Below are positions 24,953-37,933 of a stretch of 64,000 nucleotides of DNA, in pieces. The DNA lies in contig NC_090788.1 of NCBI RefSeq assembly GCF_040054535.1, forward strand, positions 878,501-942,500, written 5' to 3'. Under the pieces are notes generated by a model. The model did no database searches, had not been told where the DNA came from, and saw nothing but the letters and a program-made list of their open reading frames with translations. Position 1 is the stretch's first letter; each line of letters opens with the position of its first letter. This stretch comes from Antennarius striatus (taxonomy: Eukaryota > Chordata > Actinopteri > Lophiiformes > Antennariidae). A program made the translations under genes and the position numbers.

Positions 24953-25515
24953 TTTAGGTGGACAAAAAGCTTCAATTTTCCCGTCTTCAGAGGTTCGTTG
25001 TCGTTTCCGTTTCACCTCCAGGGTTTGTCTGTCTTATAAACTCATTCATGCATAAAGTCGGATACAGACACTGGAATTCGGTCATTTTAGGCACCAAAAA
25101 CAGGTTTGGAGTGTCGGGGGTTAATATTTGAACACCACCCACGAGCTAACCGTCAAGACTTTAGCCTTTCTGTCATCAGGTATTAATGAAGGTGACAAAT
25201 GAGCCCTAAAAAAACAGTCGTCCTCGAAGAGTTTGTCAGGCGGCAATGACGGCGCCCCCTAGAGGATTATCAGCGAGTAAAAAGTAATAAATAAACCAAA
25301 AACCAACGTCTCTTCTTCATCAGTTGTCTTTTTCTTCCGTATCCAAATTCAAGCTAGCGGCGACTTCTCCAACGGCAGCCGTCTTCGCGTCCGTCCGATG
25401 TTTCATGATTGGCTAATAGGTGCTTTCTGCAACAAAAGAAAATTCACTGGAGTTCGCGATTTTGGTATTAAGTGAGTCGTGGAACGTTCTTTCGTCCGAT
25501 CGGACGTTAGACCAG

Positions 25516-28500
25516 TCAGATTCCGTCGCTGGCGCTCGCATCAGTGTTGACCCTGGAAGGACAAGAACAGGACGTCCGAATAGCGCCGGGACTTTTATCA
25601 CGATCAAAGAGAAACGAAAGGGTACCAACATCTGGAGGGCGGTCCGACTTCTGGAGATGAATCCCATTGGCTGAATTTGCAGCGTGAGCCTGAAAGAGAA
25701 AAACGTGTTTTCAGTTCAGTTCACTGTTTATGGTATAAATTTAAGAAAATAAAGGAACAAATATATAAAGAAATAAAGAGCGAGGTATTAAACTATTAAT
25801 CTGTACGGAACTGATAAGACGGTGCAGTACCGTCAGAAAACATCAGGGGGCACTATAACTGTTCGCATAAGACCCATTAAAAGCTCTCCGCTTTTATAGG
25901 TAATAATTAAGAAATGTCAAATGACAGGAAAACCAGCTAGTCCTCAACTTACGAACAAACGTGCTTCACCATATCCGATATTTACTATCTTGCAGTTCCT
26001 CTTTCTGCCGCAACCCCCAATGAGCAGCACCTCCTCCTCCTCCTTCTCGTTAAAGTTCAGCTACGTGCCACAGTGGATCATCAACATCAACAGCTGACTC
26101 TAAAGGTAAGCTACATGCTAAACTTCAACAAATAACAACTTACAAACAATTCAACTTATGAACAACCTCCAGGAAACAAGTCTGTTCATACGTTGAGGAC
26201 TTCCTGTTCTATGAACACTTTAACTTACTGGACTTTTATCAGGGTGCTTCCTCATGGCCTGGACCAGCTGGTCGACCTGCTGGTTGTGCTCCAGGGCGTT
26301 CCTCAGGGCGTCCTCGGTGCTGAGGAGCCTCTGGCGGAGGCGGCTCACCTCCGAGTCGACGGCCGACGGGTCCAGCATGGAGTAACGCCGATGGTCGGGA
26401 GAAGACCTCTCACGACCCTGAAACACAAAACTCCTGCTGGTGAATCTTTCATGTGAAGCGACGATGGATTGGTTTGATTAGAGAGACCAACGTTCTTCTC
26501 ACCAGCAGGAGAAGTTTTTCACGCAGTGTCTTGATGTCGTCCTGAAGCTTCTGTTCCTTCACCCTCCATTCGGCTTTGTGAACGTCTCTGTTCAGGTCCT
26601 TCTCCACGTCCCGCGAGTGACGGTGAGACTCCAGGAGGAGAACCCTCAGTTCATTCAGACTCCTGGAGAAACAGGAAGATACCAGACTCTATTCACCGTG
26701 TGAACCTGGACTGTTTCACTGTGTGAACCTGGACTGTTTCACTGTGTGAACCTGGACTGTTTCACTGTGTGAACCTGGACTGTTTCACTGCGTGAACCTG
26801 GACTGTTTCACTGCGTGAACCTGGACTGTTTCACCGTGTGAACCTGGACTGTTTCACTGTGTGAACCTGGACTGTTTCACTGTGTGAACCTGGACTGTTT
26901 CACTGCGTGAACCTGGCCTCCCCCCCTTACATCCATACCTCTCCTTCTTCAGCAGCTCCTGGCTGATGTGAACCAGCTGCCCAGATGCATCATGGGACTT
27001 CTTGGTCATAGACTCCAGCTCCGCCTCCACACGCGTCTTCTCCTTGGCCAGACTTTCTGCTCTCTTTTCTCCGAATCGGACTTTAGCCTCCAGAGCTGAA
27101 GTTGAGGAAAAGTCATTTATTAACATGAACGTCGACGGAAATAAAACCTTCGTGCAACAAAATAATAAAATAAAACAAATAAAAATAAAACAAGTGGAGA
27201 TTAAAAGAAAATCTACAAAACTATTGATAGCAGGATGAATAAGGACAGTTTCTACACTGAAACTGCATTAGCAGCGCTCATCTGTTTCCTGAACGTCGCC
27301 CCCTGCTGGCGTGGAGGACTGACAACGACGTTTTTAACTAACTGACTTTATTTCGCTGAAACAAAACGTCCGGCGGTGAAATGAGAGGCTAAAAATCCAA
27401 ACGTTAATATTTCCATTACAGTTTTCTGCCGTGGAATTTAAAAAAAATGAGCTCATGATTTATTTAAATATGTATGAAAACCGTGGTAATAAGAAGGAAA
27501 CTTCTTCCCTCGGATTCATTAATTATTCACGCCGTCTTCAAACTGTCGCTCTGGTTCCTTTTGATCCGACAGAAAGACGGGTTTCAGTGTAATAATGGTG
27601 AAAATGAACACAATCCTCACGGCGAACTCGTCACGACTCAGAAAAGCTTTTGTTCCTGACCTCCGACAGTCCGTCCAGATTACCCACAATCCCCCACTGT
27701 TATTCCCAGGAGGAGCAGCTTCACCTCCAATCTGGGATTTGAGCCCCTCGACCTGCGACGTGAGAGTCGACACCTCCTTCTCCCGCTTCAGCAGCTTCTC
27801 CATCGTTTCTGAGGAAGAATCACAGAGAAAGAGAAAGTTTCTAGAATCACCATTAAAACAGTTTTACTGTCCTTTAACTCGTTCATCAGACAAACAAACA
27901 AACAAACAAACAAACAAAGATTCTGGAGCCAATCAGAGAAGACAGTCAAGAAAATGAAATCAAACGAAGTGAAGAAATCCTTTAAGTTTAAAATGTTGGA
28001 AGTTTGTTTGGAAAAATTCAAAAGAGACAAAAAATAAGAAATTTAGATTAAAGATGAAGAAAAAGAAACTTTAACGTCTCCATGGATGGATGGAGGATGG
28101 ATGGATGATGGATGGATGATGGATGGATGATGGATGGATGATAGATGGATGATGGACGGATGATGGATGGATGATGGATGGATGATGGATGGATGATAGA
28201 TGGATGATGGACGGATGATGGATGGATGATGGATGGATGATGGATGGATGATAGATGGATGATGGATGGATGATGGATGGATGATAGATGGATGATAGAT
28301 GGATGATGGATGGATGATAGATGGCTGATGGACGGATGATGGATGGATGATAGATGGATGATGGATGGATGATAGATGGATGATGGATGGATGATAGATG
28401 GATGATGGATGGATGATAGATGGATGATGGACGGATGATGGATGATAGATGGATGATGGATGGATGATGGTTGGATGGATGATGGTTGGATGGATAATGG

Positions 28501-31500
28501 ATGGATGATGGTTGGATGTTGGTTGGATGATAGTTGGATGGATGACGGTTGGATGGATGATGGTTGAATGATGGTTGGAAGGTTGGATTGGTGATGGATG
28601 GATGGTTGTATGTTGGTTGGATGAATGATGGTTGGATGGATGTTGGTTGATGAATGATGGTTGGTTGGATGGTTGTATGTTGGTTGGTTGAATGTTGGTT
28701 CTATGTTGTTGGATGATGATTGGATGTTGTTTGGATGGATGTTGGTTGAACATTGGTTGTATGGATGTTGGTTGTTTGATTATTGGACTTTGGTTGTATG
28801 TTGGTTGTATATTGGTTGATTGAATGCTGGTTGTATGTTGGTTGTATGTCGGTTGGATGCTGGTCGGATGCAGTGGTGCTGACTCACCCTCGGTGTTCTG
28901 CGTGAGCCTCATCTTCTCGTCGGAGATCTCGTTGTCTTCGATCACCTGGAATGGGTCACCTGTTAGGGGCGGGGTCTTGACGATCACATGATCACAGGAG
29001 GTCTTCTGATTGGCTACTCACGTTAGCGTCGCGGGACGAGTAGCGGTCGGCCTGGACGGCCTGCAGCTGGTTGGCCGTCACCCTCAGCTTCTCCTCCAGC
29101 TTCTGGACCTGGACCTCCTGCAGGGCCTGGTGCTCCTTCATGTGCTCCAGCCGCCCTCGCAGCTCGCCGGCGTTCTTCTCCTGCTCCGCCCTCAGCTGCT
29201 CCGCCTCCTCCAGCCTGCGCTCCGTCTGCTGGAGCTTCTCGGCGGCGTCCTCCAGCGCCTGCCGGCTGACCTTGGCCTCCGCCTCGCTCCTCCACACCGG
29301 GTCCTGGAGACGGGCGGCGAGGTCCTCGCGCTCCTTCGTCAGGACGGCGGCTTCGATCTTGTGTTTGGCCTTCAGGTTCTCCATCTCCAGCTGGTGCTCC
29401 ATCTTCAGGGCCTCCAGGGTGGCCCTCAGCTCCTGGGCGTCCTGGTCTTGCCCCGCCGGAGCAGCAGGATCCCGACTCAAGGAGGCCTTCAGGTCCTCCA
29501 GGGACCGCTGGTGGTCGCCCACCAAGGAATCGAACTTCACCTGCAGGGGAAGAGATCAGGAACCTTCAACCAACTTCTTCTTTTTCTTGTGGGCGTGTCC
29601 CGTTAGGAGTCGCCACAGCAAATCAGCCAATCTTCTCCATCCTCCAACTGCCCTCATGTCTACCTCATCACCCTTCCACCAACTATCTCACCATCTCTCC
29701 TCTGGATGTGTCCAAACCATCAAAGTCCTTTGGACATGTTGGTCCACCTGCTCCCTACCTTCACTGGAGATCACAACATCATCAGCGTCCATGGGGACTC
29801 CAGTCTAACGTCACTGGTTCCTCTCTGGGTATCCTATCCTAGGATTTCTCTAGACCACCAAGATACCTTCTCTAAACTTCTCCAACATCCTGAAGGTTAA
29901 AAATCTGCATCTACAGGACTACAAATACTCTTTTCTGACTAGCAGTTCCTTTACATGTAAATAATGCAGTACCTAAAGTGGCCACTGGAGGCTGGGAACA
30001 GGTAGTAAAGTAATCCCTCGCTTTATTCCTGCTTATAGATGCATTTTTAGTGGGCAGTCACGTGACACCGTACCCGCATCCTATTGGCTGACGGCATCCT
30101 GAAGTGCGCTACGTTCCGTGAGTCTTGGATTTCCTTAAGACACAAAAGTGCTTTAAACAGCCTATCAGAGTGTTTTAAAGGTAATACAGATGGAAGGTGG
30201 TTTAATATCAGTATGGGGAGGGGGTTCAGAAACATTTAAATTATCGTAAATAATAAAATAGTTTATCGCTTTATCACGTGATTTTGTTTTTCGTGGGTGG
30301 TCCTGGAACGCATCAACCGCGAGTAACAAGGGATCGCTGTGCTTCTGACTAGCAGAGTCTTTACATGTAAAAGATGCAGTACCTAAAGTGGCCACTATAC
30401 GCTGGAAACAGGAAGTAGTTGGAACTTTCAGCGATTGGTCAAAGACACTTTAAACTGATTGGCTCCAAGACTCAAAATGGAGTACTGTGACCAATAAAAT
30501 GCCGGTACGAAGTCCGCCCACCTTCCAGGCGTCCATCATCTCCACGTTCTCCTTGCCGGCCTGTTGGACTCTCTGCTTCAGCTCGCTGACGTCCTGGTTC
30601 TTCTGCTCCACCGTCAGCTTCAGAGACTCCACCTCCTGCCGACTGGCCGCCAACGCCGTCTCGTACTTCTCCTTGAGCTCGCTGCTCTCCTTGAAGTGTT
30701 CGCGTCCCGCCGACGCCAGCTGCTCCCGCAGGAGGAGGGTCTCCGATTGGCCGCCGGACCTTGGAGGGGTGGCGCGGCCGTCGTCGGGGCCTAGGAGCTG
30801 AGCCTGGAGGCTCTGGATCTCGGCTTTGCGGAGGCTGAGCTCCTCCTCCAGCTGGACGATGCGACTCTGCTCCTCCACGGTGGTTTGCTGATGGGGGAAA
30901 GAGGAATGCCCTTCAGGAAGACCATTGACGTTCACAAAGAAGAAACGGCTAACGCTTCAGGAAACGGGAAATCAGAGGGAAACCTGGCAAGTTCTTGCAA
31001 GAACTGCTGCATTCCAGGAAATATACCGTAACAGCAAATGACAACATGGAATGGACGGTGACAAATTGCGCACATTTGATGACATTTGGCAGCGCTTGCT
31101 ACTAGTTTTGGTTGGTTGGACATTCGTGGTACTCGTGTTCGACCATATTGGGAAGGAGCGTCAATGTGCCACCGTCCAAACATCGGTGCAGAAGCAGCCA
31201 TTCAGGTCGACTAGAAGCAGCCAAGCAGGCAGAAACCGACCTCCATCCGTCCAGCGGCGGACAGAGAGAACCTCACAGGCTCTACTGGACTCAGTCCAGA
31301 ATAGTAATCAGATTACAGCACGCAGGAGGAGAGAGAGAATCTCATTGGCAGAGGAGATCGGATCGTTCTGTTTCACCTTGGTTCTCTTACCCCACCTCAG
31401 CGGCGCTGCGTCAGGAGTAACCCCTCCCTGTTGGCAGAAGCACATCTTACTGCGGACATTCGTCTGACGGACGACTCGCTGGTCGAAACTAGCGGTCAGG

Positions 31501-33028
31501 AGCCGCTAGTTTCATGCAGGAACTACTTTTTTGGGGGAATGTTTACAAGAGAACCTCGAGATACGAGTTTTTTTGGTTTCGCGTTTTAAACATAAGCAAA
31601 TTATGAACAAAACATATTTTATCAACCAATAGACACGCAGATTTTACCTGTTTAATTAATTATATAAGTTATGTAAACCATGATAAAAAATGAAAACGCA
31701 AAAGTCACCAGAACACACGAGCTACGTCTTTACTCCACCAGTGAGAACGAGATCCGGTCTCACTGATGTCGTATCCATCCATCAACTAGCGGGGGCGAAT
31801 CACGACTCGTATCTCAGATTTTCACTCCTATGTCAAACAAAAATATGGACAGAGCGACGGCTCGTATCTCGAGGTACTACTTTCTCTCTCGGTGGGCAGG
31901 AGGCGGGCTAACTTTAGCAGCTAACACTACTTTTCAAGTTTTTCTGAACGCTAGAACCTCAACCCTCTACTTTATTAGACTCTAGAAGTTTTATTTGTGA
32001 TTCTGATGAACTTTTCTGGAAACTTTTCAACCATAAAAATGAGGAAACGTCTCTCAGAATTCCTCTGAGGTCAGAGGTCAAAGGCGGAGCCTGGTTTGAG
32101 CAGAGCAGCCCACAGAAGCTGGCGGGGCGGCGGCTGCAGGCAGAGGGATGGAGATGTTTACCCTCGTCTTCTCTAAGTCTCTCTGGAGCGTCTCTGCTCT
32201 CGACTTTTCGAGCAGCAGACTCCGCTCCAGGTGGCGAATGTGGGCGTGTTCCAATTTCTTCTGAGTCTAGGACAGAGAGGAAGAAGAACAGACTGAAGAG
32301 GAAGAGGAGCGGGAATGAAGATCGGATGAGGAGAGGAAGACTTGGGTCTGAGGAAGAGGAGAAGCTTATGGATATAACGCTACTGACATGCTGTCAAGTC
32401 GTTTCTGAGTGTTCTGATTGGCTGTTCATGTTGATCAAAGGTTTGTTTGTCAATCCTTGTTGACTTTAACGATTCAGACTAGTGTCACCACCAGAGTTAA
32501 AGTTCAACTGAACTTTAAACTATTAAACTTCCTTCAGAAACGCAAACGACTGCCTGAGAAATTAAAGAAAGGTTTGAGAAATGAAGGAGGGAAATATCCT
32601 GACTCTGCATCAACATCTGAAGGGGTTTGTTTGTTTGTTTGTTTGTGTGTGACAAGCAAACACAGGGGAAAACCAGCACTTCCTGATGTCGCCACCAGGG
32701 GGTAGCAGAGCATGTTTGTTTACACCCAGCAGCCAATGAGGAGCCTCAACAGAAGATGAATAATAATAATAAAGACAGTAGTAGTTGTGATAATAAAAAC
32801 GATGATACTAATAATTAAATATTAGTAATGATAATAAAACAATAATAGTGGTAATAAAAGCAATAATAATAATAAATTAACGGCTGAGCATTTTATCTAA
32901 ATATTCATATACAGGTATTATAAAGGATTTGTGTTATTAGAGGACGTATTATTACTATTATTATTATTATCATTATTTCTATTATTCTTATTACTATTAT
33001 TATTATTATTATCATTATTATTGACCCG

Positions 33029-33115
<87 letters not shown>

Positions 33116-36100
33116 CACAATAAAAACAGTGGAAACTAAATCCCTGAATGAATAAATAAATCCCAAATCCTCTGAATGAAGAGCTTCTAATGACATCACG
33201 AGCTGGGCGTCGCCCCTGCCTCCGTATCCATGGCGACCAGACGTACCTCCAGGTCTCCTTTGGTGATGGATTCCTCCTCCACCCTGAACTGGAGGTCCTC
33301 CACCTTCCTGTGAATCCACCACATTTAACAAATCAGCACGGAGCAACTTCTTGTCTGACGGAACGCCGTTACCATGACGACCACACACCTCTTCTCCTCC
33401 TCCAGCTGATTGGCAAGCTCCAGCTTATCCTTCTGGGCGGAGGCCAGCATGGCGCCGACTTGCTGGAGGCTGCTCTCGTTCTCCGTCACGTACTGCGGAC
33501 ACAGACACGGTCAGCGGGTCATCACGGGGTCACGGGGTCATGACCCCGATCCCGGACGGGCTCCCCCACCTGCAGGTGCTGCACCTTGACGGCGCTAAGC
33601 TCCTTCTCCACCTCGCCGATGCGGCTGGTGGCCTTGGCCATCTCGGCCCGCTCCAGGTCGCGTTCGACCAGCAGCTGCTCGATGTGCTGCTGCTTCTCCT
33701 TCAGCGCCTCCTGCAGGGCGGTGGTCCCCGAGATCTTACGGGCGTAGCGGGACGACGTCTCCGTCAGCTGTGGGGGAGTCCAGACCCAAGCATTAAAAAA
33801 AAAATCACCTCGGATTACTGATGCTGTGTCTGACTGGGCCACTAGAGGGAGCTCTGAGGAGAAACCCACTTAATAAATAGAATATTAATAATGTCAACCA
33901 ATCTGAACTGACCTGATCAATTAATCTATTGATAAATCTGATCAAACTTTAACCAAAATTTTTTTCAGCAATGGAAAAAATTAAATAAGTTTAAATGAAA
34001 AATATGCAAATTTAATGTGCAAATAATAATAATAATAATAATATTGTAATAACAATAATAATGGTCATGTGACGTGGGCGGGGCCTTACCAGTCCAGCAC
34101 GGCTGGGCCGGCCGCTGACAGACGAGGCCACGGAGCTGACGGAGCTGATGGAGGAGCTGCTGGGGCTGTGGGCCAGAGACGACACCCCCATCGCCACCCG
34201 CTTGCTCTTCTTGGCCTTAGCGGGACTGGTGGACGGGAAGCCGATCCGGATCACCTTGTGGATCGGAGCGAACAGCCCGAACTTGGGAAGACACTGGAAG
34301 TACCTGCAGGAGGAAGGGAGGACGAAGAGGCTAGCATTAGTTAGCGTCCAGGAGCGGCTAGCTGAGGCTAGCTGAGGCTAGCACACTCGCTAACAAGTGA
34401 AGAAAACGTCTGGAAGCAGGAACCGACTCCTAAAAGTGAAAAAGTCTTGCAAACAGGAAGTAGATCCACAGACGTTTCATCCACTTCCTGTCAGAGGAGG
34501 AAAGGGCGGAGCTACGCTTGCGTACCTCGTGCCGGCAACCGCCCCGTCGTTCTTCCCCAGAGGCTCGTCCAGTTCCACTCCGCACCACTCCCCTTTGGCG
34601 AAGTCCGTCTCCCCGATGTAGCGGATCACGCCCATCTTAGACCCGCCCACCTGGGACGCAGAGGGCGGATATGTTTCAGTCGGAGGCGGAGTCAATAAGG
34701 TCGCCCTAGGTAACGCCATTTAAATGACCTCAGATGGAGTTTCAAGATTGAGATTTAATAAATAACTTATGAACAACCTCTAGGAAGGTGTGTTCGTATG
34801 TTGAGGACTTGTTGTAATCAGAACGAGAGACGAACCCTTTCATTAAACTAACCAGCAAACGTGACGATAAAGTCCTACTTTATCTGGACTGCGTCCGATA
34901 GGATGGATGGGTGACGTGGGCGGAGCTTAGTGGACGGATGGCTCCACTGGTCGATGTGTCGGTGTCTCGTCTCTTAAGTGCTGAAAGGAATCTGGAGTGA
35001 TTTACGGTATTGATTTACGGTATTGATTTACGGTATTGATTTACGGTATTGACGGATCTGAACCCATCAGTTAATGGAAAGAAACTCGAGCCGACGCCGA
35101 CGATCGAACGCGGTCAAAACAGAAGAGAAACTGAGAGGGGAGGGGTCAGCCTCGTGTCACATGACATCGATCCATTAATGCGAAGGGAAGCCGGGGGGGA
35201 ATCGAACCAACAACCTCACATTCCTTCTCCTAACTCATGAAACACACACACACACACACTGGTTACACACTAGATATACACAGATCACCTCTGACATCAT
35301 CGCTCTTCCCCAAAGCATCTGAACCAATGATGGTGAACCTGGACTGTTTCACTGTGTGAACCTGGACTGTTTCACTGTGTGAACCTGGACTGTTTCACTG
35401 TGTGAACCTGGACTGTTTCACTGTGTGAACCTGGACTGTTTCACTGTGTGAACCTGGACTGTTTCAGGTGTGAACCTGGACTGTTTCACTGTGTGAACCT
35501 GGACTCACCAGAACGCGGTCTCCCACCCGGAGGTCTTTGTCTCCGCCCCTCTTCACCGAGCCGCTGTCGGACATGTTGGATCCGGACTCGTTTCCTGTCT
35601 TCACGGCGCTGTTGAGCAGCCCCTCCCTGAGTGGCACCACCACCCGCTGGCCAGAGGGGGTGGCGGCCTGCTGGGTGTGGGTGGAGTCTGTGGAGAGGCT
35701 GTCGCTCCCCTCCCCCCCCAGCTGCCTGCTGAGCTTGGAGGGGCGGGTGAAGATGCCCTGGAGGGGCTGGCACTCGAAGTAGCGCACGCCGCCCACCGAC
35801 CCGTCGTTCTTACCCACCAGGTCGTTGAGGATCACCCCCGCCCACTGCCCCGGGGCAAACTGCGTCTCCCCCAGGTAGGCGATGACCCCCGGTTTGACCC
35901 CGTTGACCCACACCTGCTCCCCCACGGCGAAGTCGCCCAGAACGTCGTCGCCCTCCTCCGAGAGGCGGGGCGGAGTCGCCGACTTCACCGGACAATCTGT
36001 AGGAGAAGACGTCCGTCATGTGTGCATCCGTGACATCCGACATACATGAATGCGACGTATTGTACCCCCCCATCCTCCCCAGAAACCCCCCTCCCCCACT

Positions 36101-37887
36101 GAAGCCTCACACACTGCCTACATTGTGAGAACATCATCATCACCACAACGAACGCCGCCGTTAGCATGCGCCGCCCCCGCCAGCAGAAGTCGGTCGGTGC
36201 CAGGCCCGTCTCCCCGACCCCCCCAGAGGGCCCTTCAGGGCCCCCCAGGGCCCTGATGCTCCTGCTTCACGCCTCAACAGCTGCCATATGTTGTAACGCC
36301 AGACGCTTTCGCTCCAACGGCGTCTTCAAAAAGGGGATTCGACCCGATGCTAGCTTCACGTTTTCGACCGTCGTCAGCAGAATTAAATTTTATTTTATTA
36401 GTTATCAATATTTATTATTTTAAAGAGGTTTAATTCATCAGTTTTTGTCTCAGTCTGAGAAAACTTTTGTCTTTTGCTTCATTTTGAGCTACAAGAACAC
36501 CAATAGCTGTTAGCCTCTTTAGCGCCGTTAGCTTTATTTGCAACAGCAACAACAAAAACATTGAGAATAAAACAGGAGTGGTGAATCATAGGTTCTCATC
36601 CGCTGATTGGAAGTCAAGCCCCGCCCCTTTGTCTACTTTCAGTGTTTCATGACGTTTTGAGAGCTGGGTTCATCACCCGTCACCATGGAAACCAAGAAAT
36701 TTGGAGGGAAAAGTTGGATGTGGATGTGTCCCATTTCTTAAACTATAACGAATCCGAACTCTGACCTCGTCAGCCGTTGTTTAGCGTAGCGTTAAGTTAG
36801 CTTCTTAGCTAAAAGCGTTGGTATTTACTCCGTTTACCTTGAGGGCTAATGCTACATAGACGTCCGTCCTCGCTCTGAGAGTCGCTAACCGGCTCGGTGT
36901 GGCGTTAGCGGTAGAACCTGAGCTAACTCATGATTGGGGTTGCCGCGGCAACCAAAGAACGAGGGCAGAAAGGATCCGGGCAGGAGGAAGCCTGGAAACA
37001 CAGGCTTTACTTTCACTATTGTGTGTTGCCCCGCCCACCGCCGCCTGAATCCCACCATTCATTAGCGGCACACAAAAAAAGCCCCGCAGCCCTCCCCTCC
37101 AACCCCTCATCACAACCCCCCCACTTTGATTCCACCCTCTCTTCCTCCTCTGGCCTCGTTCCTCTCATCCGTGATGGTTTCCCTCAAACGCTCCTGCTGT
37201 TGCTGCTGGTCTGAACTGGGTTCACTGGTTAGCCGTTAGCCGTAGCAGCTGGACGCTAACAGATGGAGGGGCTGTTAGCTTCATTGATTAGCTTCTGTCA
37301 TGTGTTCTGCACTGGAGGGCGTTTCACACAAGAAAGGGAGCCGACATCCGACGTCACATCTGACAGACGGGTCGCAGTGATGTCATAACGTAATGATGTC
37401 ATAACGTAGTGATGTCATAACGTAGTGATGTCATAACGTACGCAGATGACGTTCAAGTCTGCATGTTTCATTTAAATAAACGCAACACTTCTTTAAATAA
37501 AAACATTTAATAGCATGTTGCTAAGAAAATTCAGAATCAGTGGCTAGCTATTTGTTGATGCTAATGCTGGTAAAACGCTAAGCTATCTTTATGAAGAAAA
37601 ACAAAGTTATCTTCACTTATCCAACAGGAACAGGATAGAGACATGCTAAAGTTAGCTGTAATGCTAAGATTATCTTCTTATTAACAGTAATAGTAAGAGT
37701 AGTGTTTGATCAGGTGCTATTGCAGGCTAGCCGTGCTAACGTTAACTAAAAATAAGAAGGTCAGAACCTTTACTGTCGGTTGGAGAACGGCCACATGACC
37801 TCACAGCCGGGTCTGAACCGTCATTGGACGCCCACTGAAGTAATAACAGATGTTAAACACAGCCAGTGTTTACGCTAACCCTCTGAG

Positions 37888-37933
<46 letters not shown>

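Larger units (their letters stand above)
18807..25510. other. Intergenic / upstream region between gtf2ird1 start and clip2 end
   Basis: No coding exon recognised. It contains a long (GT)n tract, GC-rich patches at about 19.5-20.2 kb and 21.5-22.1 kb that may hold non-coding first exons or regulatory DNA of gtf2ird1, a GCTAAC-rich stretch at 21.17-21.57 kb, the diverged array at 22.1-23.5 kb, and the clip2 3' UTR from about 24.95 to 25.52 kb. Confidence 0.5.

Noticed and set aside
26692..26916. Possible CRISPR array
   Set aside because: Repeats are contiguous 23-bp units without unique spacers, in a vertebrate intron.
28043..28987. 314-codon minus-strand open frame of HPSIIHPSS repeats
   Set aside because: It is the translation of the GGATGGATGAT array; the 11-bp unit stays open because it lacks stops on that strand. 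No start context, no splice support, no family.
29010..29808. Two long plus-strand frames (198 and 245 codons)
   Set aside because: Antisense of the clip2 coiled-coil exon 29022-29540, whose Leu/Glu/Gln codons read as Leu/Ser-rich peptides in reverse.
32905..33388. Minus- and plus-strand frames rich in Cys-Val or Thr-His
   Set aside because: Translations of the (CA)n/(GT)n and ATT microsatellites.
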